From positions 9,406-23,242 of the forward strand of contig MHDW01000184.1 of assembly GCA_001803645.1 (NCBI GenBank): a stretch of DNA of 13,837 nt, in the 5' to 3' direction. The notes below the pieces were generated by a model, which saw only the letters and a program-made list of their open reading frames with translations, ran no database searches and had not been told where the DNA came from. Within the stretch, counting starts at the first letter, position 1; every line of letters starts with the position of its first letter. Shown piece by piece: positions 6,307 through 13,024 of this stretch. A program made the position numbers and the translations under genes. The stretch comes from Nitrospirae bacterium GWC2_42_7. Its GTDB lineage: Bacteria; Nitrospirota; Thermodesulfovibrionia; Thermodesulfovibrionales; UBA6898.

Positions 6307-8136
6307 TCATCCTTCATATCTGATGCAATTTGCCATTCGCTCATAGATATCCCGTGTACTGCTGGTTTTCTCTATTTCTGCCTTTGCTTCTTCAAGGGCT
6401 TTCCGCGCTCCACTGTATTTCGGCTCACCCTTCTGATCAACTCCAGTCACTCTACCCCCTGATGTCATATCTCCATTCTCTTCAAGGTAGGTTTCAACCC
6501 TGTCCACAATAGGATTTGATTGTCTTCTCTTCTGCTCTGCCTGCATCTGTCTGTCGATCTGATCTTCTGCATAGTTCATGTGCAAGCGGTTTTCTTCTAT
6601 GGCCTTCAGCAGTTCTTCAGGTGTGGCCTCTTTGATGTAGCCCTCTTCCTTTGCTCTCAAGGCCAGTTCATCGAGAGTAAGGCCCCTGCCTTTTTTATCT
6701 ATAATATTTTTTACACGCGCATTGCCTTCAATAAGGGTGTCTATTTCACCTTTAAACTGCTCTTTCTGGTAGTTAATTTTTCCTTTAGTCTCTATCCATG
6801 AAATGATTGATTTCTTGCCTAAAGATGCCGGGCTTGTTTTCTGCTGCTGCATACGTGATATTCTTTCGCCTTTTTTGCTGAGTGTGATCGTCTCACCTGT
6901 CCCCCAATCTTCTGTTACAGTTATCTCCTGAGGGATCTCTGCTTTGACTTCAGTAATTGCCTTGGCTGCAATTGCCTGCGCTTCTATCGCCTCTGGTGAA
7001 ACATCCTTTCTGATCGGAAGCTCTTCCTCGATGAAAAGCCTGTCCATGACCTTACGGACTTCAGGCGTAAGGGTCGCTCTCCACAAGTCCTCTCCAATGA
7101 GTTTCCTGTAGATATCAACCATCCAGGTCTTTAGTTTTTCGAACACGCCTTTTAATTCTTCAGTTGGCGCCTTGCCCTCTGCTATGTATCTTTCAAAGCC
7201 TTTTGCAAACTTCTCTTCATGAGCTGTCTTCCATTCACTGTCGCGAACACCGGCCCATGTCTCTAAAGACTTCAGGTCATCTCCTTTTACCTGTCTCCTG
7301 AAGACATAACCCAGATCATGAACAACAGTTGTTATGTCCGCGCTCTTGAATGCATATATAACCGCTCTACCATCGTCAAGAAACTTCACCGCGCCTTTTG
7401 TGATGGGTTTGCCGGTAGACGTAGCCTGATGCTGCTGTTCAAGATTAAAATCTCCTTCTGTAAGACCTTCTCCGTGCTGAACATCAGCTATGTACTTCTG
7501 GATAAAATCATCCGTGCTCAGTCCCTCTGCTTTTGCTCTGGCATCAAGCAGGGCCATTGTTCCCTTGATTTGATCGTCCGGGATGTTGTTGTCTTTCAGC
7601 TTTTGTTCGAAATCTCCAGCAAGGAATGATTCAGGAAGCTCTCTCTTGAGGTTCTGCAGCGGTTCCGATACATCAACCCTCTTTCCTTCGCTTAAATCTC
7701 CTATAGCCTTTTCCAGCGCATCCAGATGCGACGGTATAGCATTTGGCTTTCCCATTTCAAAAGGCATATCTGTAATCATCTGTTCTCTCTGATTGACAAG
7801 ATCAATCGCATCCATTGCCTCGATTGGCAACACTTCCTTCATCTTGTTCAGGCTTTCGAGCGCACGTTTCTTTTGAAAATTAAAGGCATTTTCTGCGCCT
7901 GTCCGTGCCCTGTAACCCATAATGCCGAAAACGCCTGAAAGCAGTATGTCCTGAGCAACAGCCTCTGGATCAAATGCCTTGAACATCTCAGCCTGTTTGT
8001 CATAGCCTGCTGATTTCAGCGCCTCGCTTGTTAAGTACCTCTGCGCTGCGCTTACTCCCACAGAGCCAGTAGCTATCCCTGCTGTTTTTGATATCGTCTT
8101 GCCTGACATAGGGGCTTTCATCAATAGAGCGGCCAT
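6307..8136 (-). CDS. Polyvalent-type phage internal protein, C-terminal part of a frameshifted gene
   Basis: A 609-aa ORF that is most likely the downstream part of one roughly 750-aa gene whose start is at 8558. The same frame is open upstream of its ATG back to 8169 and reads TATLTGIGQGT, which joins the end of the upstream ORF naturally. Visible parts: a small, Gly/Ala-rich hydrophobic start; the helical TMALLDARAKAEGLSTDDF segment (193-211); a zincin-like region (about 238-370) with VVHDLGYVFRRQ where relatives have HExxH; WKTAHEEKFAKGFERYIAEGKAP (302-324); and a later domain SIISWIETKGKI ... GLTLDELALRAKEEGYI (443-501) common in phage polyvalent proteins. The metallopeptidase motif is degenerate (Asp and Tyr for Glu and His), so peptidase activity is doubtful. 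Only a weak Shine-Dalgarno precedes ATG 8136. Independent translation is possible but not shown. Confidence 0.72.
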   Translation of the reverse strand: MAALLMKAPMSGKTISKTAGIATGSVGVSAAQRYLTSEALKSAGYDKQAEMFKAFDPEAVAQDILLSGVFGIMGYRARTGAENAFNFQKKRALESLNKMKEVLPIEAMDAIDLVNQREQMITDMPFEMGKPNAIPSHLDALEKAIGDLSEGKRVDVSEPLQNLKRELPESFLAGDFEQKLKDNNIPDDQIKGTMALLDARAKAEGLSTDDFIQKYIADVQHGEGLTEGDFNLEQQHQATSTGKPITKGAVKFLDDGRAVIYAFKSADITTVVHDLGYVFRRQVKGDDLKSLETWAGVRDSEWKTAHEEKFAKGFERYIAEGKAPTEELKGVFEKLKTWMVDIYRKLIGEDLWRATLTPEVRKVMDRLFIEEELPIRKDVSPEAIEAQAIAAKAITEVKAEIPQEITVTEDWGTGETITLSKKGERISRMQQQKTSPASLGKKSIISWIETKGKINYQKEQFKGEIDTLIEGNARVKNIIDKKGRGLTLDELALRAKEEGYIKEATPEELLKAIEENRLHMNYAEDQIDRQMQAEQKRRQSNPIVDRVETYLEENGDMTSGGRVTGVDQKGEPKYSGARKALEEAKAEIEKTSSTRDIYERMANCIRYEG

Positions 8137-8147
8137 GGTGCCCTGTC

Positions 8148-8171
8148 CTATTCCTGTGAGAGTAGCTGTTT
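8148..8171 (-). other. Frameshift junction at a short A-run
   Basis: Codons GAT GCT AAA CAG CTA lead to a TAG at 8150-8148. If the run were AAAA, the reading would be GAT GCT AAA ACA GCT ACT (DAKTAT), continuing in the frame of the downstream ORF. A one-base loss in the A-run (plus-strand TTT at 8169-8171) is therefore the simplest explanation. A programmed -1 shift is unlikely: slipping the Lys codon back one base puts it on TAA, and no classical X-XXY-YYZ heptamer is present. Confidence 0.7.
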
Positions 8172-8558
8172 AGCATCTACACCTGCATCAACAAGGTCAG
8201 CACCCGTGTTCATCGTTGCAGATCCTATAATCGTGGGCAATGTTGCTGGACCAAGAAACATCATAGGCCCTAATTCTGCGAGTCCTCCAAGGACCTTTCC
8301 GGCAAATCCTGTGCTTTGTGGATCTGGCGTAAAGCGCTCTCTTGCCGGCTTGATATAATCCTCATAAGACTTGTAGAACTTCTCTTGACTTTCGTCCAAG
8401 CCTAACAGTCCGGCAACGCCTGCGCCTGTCATATCCAAAAAGCCTCCTACATTTACTGCGCTGCGAACAAGCGCCATAGCAACTGATTTATCCCACGGTG
8501 TCGGTTCATATGTAAGTGGAGCTTTATATGGAAGATCTTCGTCAATGAGCCCAAGCAT
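8148..8558 (-). CDS. N-terminal part of the frameshifted internal virion protein
   Basis: 136 aa, starting at ATG 8558 rather than at the upstream in-frame ATG 8609: AGGAGG is eight bases before 8558, and 8609 would overlap the preceding gene by 50 bases. The sequence (LVRSAVNVGGFLDMTGAGVAGLLGLDE, FTPDPQSTGFAGKVLGGLAELGPMMFLGPA, MNTGADLVDAGVDAK) is typical of the N-terminus of phage ejection proteins, with amphipathic Gly/Ala-rich helices suited to membrane interaction. After GVDAK the frame changes to QLLSQE and stops at 8148. In the -1 frame the sequence continues as TATLTGIGQG into the next ORF. Restoring one A to the AAA run at 8171-8169 fuses both into about 750 aa. A real mutation or a sequencing or assembly error could produce this; the bases alone cannot tell which. 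Confidence 0.75.
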   Translation of the reverse strand: MLGLIDEDLPYKAPLTYEPTPWDKSVAMALVRSAVNVGGFLDMTGAGVAGLLGLDESQEKFYKSYEDYIKPARERFTPDPQSTGFAGKVLGGLAELGPMMFLGPATLPTIIGSATMNTGADLVDAGVDAKQLLSQE

Positions 8559-8559
8559 T

Positions 8560-10803
8560 TTAAAATCCTCCTGGTGGAATATCGGGACCAGGATATGGAA
8601 TATTCTCAAGCATATCCATGGCCCTGTAGAAGATGCTTCGTTTTGGTATGCTTATTGGATCAGGCATTTTGATCTGCACAAAGCCCTTTTCATCCCCACG
8701 GGCAAGGGGATGATTATCAACTTGCACCTCATATACGCCAGGGACCTTTGTCGCATACCATTTACCCTCTCTTATGTATTGCAGGGCTTTTTTATCAGTA
8801 AGACCTGCAACCCCTCCAGCAGCTTGTAAGTCCTTTTTAGTAAGACCCTTTATGGCGTTTCTGAAAGTGCTTTCATCATAGCCTTCAGGCAGTAATACCT
8901 GTTTGCCATTATATGATGCTACAGTCCCAACAGCTAAACTGAATGTGTCCTTAGCTATCTTCTCGTCTATCACTCCTTTTGACATAATGCCTTTTTGCGC
9001 AGCATTATATGCGTACAACGCCCGCCAACTGTTGTAGTATGTTACCTGCGTTTCTGGAAGCCCCTGTAGCCCTGTTCCCATGAGTTTGTCAAATTCTGAA
9101 CGCATTATTGTTGGATCATCCGGAAGAATTACGGCCTTGTCTTTGAGATATTTTTCCCCTGCTGCAATATTTTCTGCTATATCCGACTTGTTCTGTGCAA
9201 CATATCCAATCACCGCGGCATGACTGCTGTCTTTGTCTATTGCTTTCATTTGTGAAGCAATACCCATCATTGCATTAGGCCCTATGATTTTGCGTATATC
9301 TGCAAGCATTTTTGTTCCGGCTGCAGCATTGTTATCGAGGATGCCTTTCAGCACCTTTACTTCGTCCTGTTTTAGTACCGGTAGAAATTTCAGATCATTG
9401 GCTGCCTGTATCTTTGTTCCGAGTTCTTTCCTCTGCTGTATCTGCTGGATCAGTTTTGCAGGGTCAGAAATATTCAAATCTTCGAGCTTGTATCCGAATG
9501 CAGCAGCTCCGTACTTCATAGGGTCTGTATTGATCAGCTGCTTATGATATACATCACTTGTACCGATCTCCTTAATCTGGTTATATCGCCTCTTTAGCAT
9601 CGTGTCACCTTCGACAAGCTTGCTTGTGCGCACCCAGTCTTCAGCGTCCACCGGCATACCTGAAGTCACAGCGTCCTGCAAAAACATCAGTGCATCTCTT
9701 GCCCCGTTCTTTCTCTCGACTTCTGCCGCTTTTGCCTCTGCCTTGATCCTGTCTTTCTCATGTTTTACTTCAGTCTTTATTCCGTCAATCCGCGCCTGTC
9801 TTGAAACAGGGTCCATCCCCGGCATATTTGTATATGCGCCTGAACTGTCCTTCTTTGATAGTTCTGAAACAAGATTATTAAGGGCCGGTAGATTGTTTGA
9901 GGCTTCCTGCTTTTTCCGGGCGTATTCAGCAAAAGTTGCATCTTCAATAAATTTAATTCTTTTTGTAGTCGCTTCTTCATTGCTGAACATACTGCTATCA
10001 AAACTGTCATAATATCTGATCGCTTCTGCCGATCCGTTTGTTGCAGCTCTTTGAAGAAGTGACTCTGTAATATTATCGAAATTGGCCCGGGCCTCATCAT
10101 TTAGTTTTACAGTCTCCTGTTTTCTCAAGCTAGTCACAACAGAGTACATGGCTTTTTCATGTAATACCTCTGCCTCATCTGCAAAATCAGGCCCTAGGGA
10201 TTGTCTCAGATTTTCTTTTAACTGATTCGCTGCTGTCTGTATCTCGGTAAATTTCTCGTTATCAGGGACGTTTTTATCCTGCATAACAGAATCTGCAAAA
10301 AGCTTGAGATCTCCTTCATAAACTGCTACTGCTTTTTCTCTTGAGCTGTTTATTTTGCGGGTCCTTGCCTGCTCAAGTTTTTCTTCCTCATATTTATTTA
10401 ATGTCTTCTTTGCTCTCAGTAAAGCTTCTGCATGTAGCGGTTCCAGGTACATCTGCTGGTCCGGTCTTAGCTTTGCAGAAGTACTTGTCTTTACCTGATT
10501 TCCTGAAGAGCGGAAAAGCTCATATCTCTGATCAGCCGGAAGATCTGCATTCTTCTCCGTGATATCCTTCATAACATCTTCAAGAGCAGACTGGTGCTCT
10601 GTGAATATTGTTTCAAGCTGTGCCCTGTCTGCCTTGTCAGCAGCAATCATGCCTTTTTTCTGTTCATTCTGTGCTATCCCAAAAAAGGTATTTGAAAGGT
10701 TATCTAGACCCTGTGAAATTGAGGTGTCAGCCTGAGGTACCGGCTGTGATACCGGAGATACGATCTTCTGTCCGAAATAATCAGTTCCCTGTAGTATTCT
10801 CAT
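8560..10803 (-). CDS. Phage internal (ejection) virion protein, long helical type
   Basis: A 747-aa, strongly alpha-helical, charged protein with no signal peptide or clear membrane helix. It begins MRILQGTDYFGQK and passes through long helical stretches (about residues 40-250 and 330-370, e.g. EVKHEKDRIKAEAKAAEVERKNGARDAL). It ends in a small strand-rich region (AGGVAGLTDKKALQYIREGKWYATKVPGVYEVQVDNHPLARGDEKG, about 665-712) and a Pro/Gly tail (PYPGPDIPPGGF). This layout recurs in long helical internal proteins encoded just before the giant ejection proteins of podovirus-like phages, comparable in place with P22 gp20/gp16 or T7 gp15. GGGAGG six bases upstream supports ATG 10803, which overlaps the preceding 78-aa gene by 23 bases. 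No enzymatic motif was seen. The structural role is inferred from composition and order. Confidence 0.65.
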   Translation of the reverse strand: MRILQGTDYFGQKIVSPVSQPVPQADTSISQGLDNLSNTFFGIAQNEQKKGMIAADKADRAQLETIFTEHQSALEDVMKDITEKNADLPADQRYELFRSSGNQVKTSTSAKLRPDQQMYLEPLHAEALLRAKKTLNKYEEEKLEQARTRKINSSREKAVAVYEGDLKLFADSVMQDKNVPDNEKFTEIQTAANQLKENLRQSLGPDFADEAEVLHEKAMYSVVTSLRKQETVKLNDEARANFDNITESLLQRAATNGSAEAIRYYDSFDSSMFSNEEATTKRIKFIEDATFAEYARKKQEASNNLPALNNLVSELSKKDSSGAYTNMPGMDPVSRQARIDGIKTEVKHEKDRIKAEAKAAEVERKNGARDALMFLQDAVTSGMPVDAEDWVRTSKLVEGDTMLKRRYNQIKEIGTSDVYHKQLINTDPMKYGAAAFGYKLEDLNISDPAKLIQQIQQRKELGTKIQAANDLKFLPVLKQDEVKVLKGILDNNAAAGTKMLADIRKIIGPNAMMGIASQMKAIDKDSSHAAVIGYVAQNKSDIAENIAAGEKYLKDKAVILPDDPTIMRSEFDKLMGTGLQGLPETQVTYYNSWRALYAYNAAQKGIMSKGVIDEKIAKDTFSLAVGTVASYNGKQVLLPEGYDESTFRNAIKGLTKKDLQAAGGVAGLTDKKALQYIREGKWYATKVPGVYEVQVDNHPLARGDEKGFVQIKMPDPISIPKRSIFYRAMDMLENIPYPGPDIPPGGF
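8567..8572 (-). promoter_or_regulatory. Ribosome binding site that fixes the start at 8558
   Basis: A perfect AGGAGG on the minus strand lies eight bases before ATG 8558 and inside the last codons of the upstream 747-aa gene, whose TAA stop ends one base before that ATG. Ribosomes ending the first gene can restart directly. It argues against the longer 8609 start. Confidence 0.8.
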
Positions 10804-11017
10804 TTATTCCCTCCCCTTCTTTTTTCTCTTCTTCGATTTGCTTATAAATCCATTTGAGTGTCCGCTCTCGTCTTTCTATACACCTCTTGAGATTTTCATG
10901 AAATTCAAGCAGAGGTTTAATTTCTTCGTCGGTTAACCCAAAGTTTTTATAGATATCAACCTCAAACTTTATGTGCGATTCACCAAACAAAATGCTCTTA
11001 CGAAATCCATCTTTCAT
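10781..11017 (-). CDS. Small charged hypothetical phage protein
   Basis: A 78-aa protein I cannot name. It has an amphipathic start (KDGFRKSILFGESHIKFEVD), an acidic turn (GLTDEEIKPLLEFHENL) and a strongly charged helix or coiled coil (ERRERTLKWIYKQIEEEKKEGEG). Its ATG overlaps the upstream stop as ATGA and its end overlaps the 747-aa gene start by 23 bases, so it is cotranscribed and probably translationally coupled on both sides. A virion scaffold or partner of the large internal proteins is possible but unsupported by any motif. Confidence 0.6.
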   Translation of the reverse strand: MKDGFRKSILFGESHIKFEVDIYKNFGLTDEEIKPLLEFHENLKRCIERRERTLKWIYKQIEEEKKEGEGINENTTGN

Positions 11018-11286
11018 GCGACATTATCCTTTCTCCCTTTCAACGTGTAGATACTAGATCTAAGGCCCTTGAGCGCCTTGATATAAGTGAGGATAGAAAC
11101 GGCTGGATTGTTATACAACTCCATCAAAGCCTTCTCGATATTTTCGCCTTCCACAGAGAATACGACTTGGCCAGTGTCAACTTTTTGAGGGATTATCTTG
11201 AATGATTTCTGAGTGGTCTCAAAGAATGCAACGATGTGAACATCTGTGAAGAGCTTCTTCTCGGTAATTGTCTTAACTTTTTTCAT
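11014..11286 (-). CDS. DUF5659-like small protein, first gene of the left-going operon
   Basis: A 90-aa protein. The order of elements (FTDVHIVAFFETTQKSFKI, then QVVFSVEGENIEKALMELYNN, then VSILTYIKALKGLRSSIYTLKG) resembles DUF5659, a small alpha/beta family common in phages: aliphatic strand and helix, a strand with V-F-x-V, an L-x-E-L-Y-N helix, then a final helix with LKGLRSSIY. The function of that family is not known. AAAGGAG (11303-11297) is ten bases before the ATG. It is the first gene after the divergent control region, with tandem repeats 35 to 83 bases upstream, so it is probably the promoter-proximal gene of the whole ejection and replication run. The family assignment is by eye. 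Confidence 0.6.
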   Translation of the reverse strand: MKKVKTITEKKLFTDVHIVAFFETTQKSFKIIPQKVDTGQVVFSVEGENIEKALMELYNNPAVSILTYIKALKGLRSSIYTLKGRKDNVA

Positions 11287-11321
11287 TGTCTTACTACTCC
11301 TTTACATTTTCCCGTTTCCTT

Positions 11322-11369
11322 ACAACTATTGCTATCATTCGTGTGAACTCATCACAACTATTGCTATCA
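11322..11369. repeat. Tandem 16-bp operator-like repeats in the divergent control region
   Basis: ACAACTATTGCTATCA occurs exactly at 11322-11337 and 11354-11369, 32 bp start to start, about three helical turns, on the same face of the DNA. They lie directly upstream of the left-going operon. Between and overlapping them is TGTGA-N5-TCACA (11342-11356). No strong sigma70 promoter for the left-going operon was found around them (only weak TAGCAA-type -10 candidates), so control by a regulator bound here is plausible. The regulator is not encoded visibly in this window. Confidence 0.6.
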
Positions 11370-11467
11370 CTTGAGAATATATATCAAACTAGGCAAAAAT
11401 GAATTAGACAAGTTTCGGCTTTTTTTTATTAAATCCAGTCCCATAAGAGAGAACCGATTAATAGAAT

Positions 11468-11496
11468 TTGACTGATATTCTTCGGAGTGCTATAGT
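11468..11496 (+). promoter_or_regulatory. Sigma70-like promoter for the PIF1-type helicase
   Basis: TTGACT (11468-11473), a 17-base spacer and TATAGT (11491-11496) make a strong sigma70-type match reading to the right. The predicted transcription start near 11503 leaves a leader of about 40 bases before the TTG start at 11543. It points away from the left-going operon. The rest of 11287-11542 holds the tandem repeats and an AT-rich stretch with a T-run at about 11421-11429 but no gene. Confidence 0.7.
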
Positions 11497-11542
11497 GAAA
11501 TCAATCAGCAAGATACAAGAAGATATTAATAGCTAAGATTGT

Positions 11543-13024
11543 TTGTTCATAGCCATAGTTAAGGGGGATGCAATAGAAACTTTAATTGTCCTGCTGGGAA
11601 TATTAATTGCAATCACTATTTATTTCATCAAAACCAGAAAAATTGAGTCTCGTCCCGCCTTATCAAGACCTCTGACTGACATAAAACTTCCTCCCACCTT
11701 AGATGAGTCTGATGTCGACTGGCAGGACTGTTTAAATCAACTCCACAACGGCACAGATCACTTGTTTATTGCTGGTGTGGCTGGTACTGGTAAGTCCACA
11801 ATGATCAGGATGTATCGCAAATCAACCACAAAAAAGACCGTAATACTATCTTTCACAGGACTTGCTGCACTTAATGCCGGCGGTCAAACCTACCACTCAT
11901 TTTTCCGATTTAAGCCTGAATTCCTCGACAGATCATCAGTTAAGACATTTGAAGATACTGCTAAATATAGTGCTCCGGATGAGATCATTATTGACGAGGC
12001 CTCAATGGTCCGCGCTGATCATCTCGACTGCATAGATCAAACGCTCAGACTTAACGGCCGAGACAAGAGCAAGCCTTTCGGCGGAGCCAGGCTAATATTC
12101 GTCGGAGATCCTTATCAGCTTCCTCCTGTCACCGGTAAACCTGAAAGACTACCATTTAAAGAGTTATATAATATCCCTTCAAATAATGAACCCTACTTCT
12201 GGAAAGCTTATGCTTACAAAACATTTCATTTCATTCCTGCCATTCTGCGAAAAGTCCACAGACAGGACAATAAAGAATTTATTGAAATTCTTGGTCGGAT
12301 TCGTAAGGATGTCGCTATAGATTCTGACTATAAAACCATCAACAGCCGGGTCAATAAGTCACGCGGCCCCTCCCTTGCCAACAATGTAACCGCTATCACT
12401 CCCACGCGCAAGAGAGTAGATTACATTAACGAAACTCTCTTACGACAGATCCCAGGAGAACCGATCAGATACGATGCTGTTCTGACTGGAGACTTTGCTA
12501 AACTCAAAGCAAGAAATAATAATGATGACGGTAACCTCCCTGCTGATGATCCTCTATATCTCAAGATAGGCGCCAGAGTAATATTCACAAAGAATGACGG
12601 CAATATTGCAGGCAGATGGGTCAACGGTACGCTCGGCAAAGTTGCTGCTCTTGGTAATGACTGGGCGGATATTACTCTTGATGACAATAAGACATCCCAG
12701 GGTAATAAGACCTTCCGAGTCCATCGTGTCACGTGGGAAAAACTTCGTTACAAATTCAATTCAGCTACCGGCGAACTTGAAACTAAAGTGACAGGCACCA
12801 TGATTCAACTGCCTCTAAGACTCGCCTGGGCACTGACAATACATAAAAGCCAGGGACTTACTTTTGACAGACTGCATGTGGATCTCTCAACCGGCACATT
12901 TGCTCATGGGCAGGCCTACGTTGCCCTTAGTCGTTGCCGCACTCTCGATGGACTTTCTTTAGAAACTCCGCTTTATCCTAATGATATCAAAGTCGATAAT
13001 GAAATCAAGGTTCTCTGGGAATAA
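11543..13024 (+). CDS. PIF1-family helicase with an N-terminal membrane helix
   Basis: Superfamily 1B 5'-3' DNA helicase, 493 aa. Motifs in order: Walker A AGVAGTGKST (77-86), motif Ia SFTGLAALNAGGQTYHSFF (103-121), Walker B IIIDEASM (148-155), motif III FVGDPYQLPPV (186-196), a RKVHRQDNKEF segment (236-246), motif V ALTIHKSQGLTFDRLHVDL (430-448) and motif VI GQAYVALSRCRTLDGL (456-471). All are intact, so ATPase and unwinding activity are expected. Residues 11-30 (IETLIVLLGILIAITIYFIK) form a hydrophobic helix followed by a basic TRK, like a single membrane anchor, which is unusual for this family. The frame is closed by TAA at 11534. The only usual start before Walker A with good placement is TTG 11543, whose Shine-Dalgarno is weak. 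AAGGGGG about 20 bases inside the gene raises the possibility of a rarer start after the anchor begins. Role could be replication or recombination of the element. Confidence 0.9.
   Translation: MFIAIVKGDAIETLIVLLGILIAITIYFIKTRKIESRPALSRPLTDIKLPPTLDESDVDWQDCLNQLHNGTDHLFIAGVAGTGKSTMIRMYRKSTTKKTVILSFTGLAALNAGGQTYHSFFRFKPEFLDRSSVKTFEDTAKYSAPDEIIIDEASMVRADHLDCIDQTLRLNGRDKSKPFGGARLIFVGDPYQLPPVTGKPERLPFKELYNIPSNNEPYFWKAYAYKTFHFIPAILRKVHRQDNKEFIEILGRIRKDVAIDSDYKTINSRVNKSRGPSLANNVTAITPTRKRVDYINETLLRQIPGEPIRYDAVLTGDFAKLKARNNNDDGNLPADDPLYLKIGARVIFTKNDGNIAGRWVNGTLGKVAALGNDWADITLDDNKTSQGNKTFRVHRVTWEKLRYKFNSATGELETKVTGTMIQLPLRLAWALTIHKSQGLTFDRLHVDLSTGTFAHGQAYVALSRCRTLDGLSLETPLYPNDIKVDNEIKVLWE

Noticed and set aside
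8148..8172. Programmed -1 ribosomal frameshifting at the split gene
   Set aside because: No X-XXY-YYZ slippery heptamer is present, and slipping the AAA codon back puts it on TAA. A single-base indel explains it better.
8148..8609. Longer start (ATG 8609) for the N-terminal fragment of the split gene
   Set aside because: The extra 17 residues overlap the preceding gene and have no Shine-Dalgarno, while AGGAGG stands eight bases before ATG 8558.
9777..10100. Minus-strand 107-aa ORF in another frame of the 747-aa gene
   Set aside because: Fully contained in a larger convincing coding frame on the same strand, with no ribosome binding site or family resemblance.
11342..11356. CRP-like site TGTGA-N5-TCACA in the control region
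   Set aside because: The spacer is five rather than the six bases of the CRP consensus, and the right half is part of the 16-bp repeat, so the match may be incidental.
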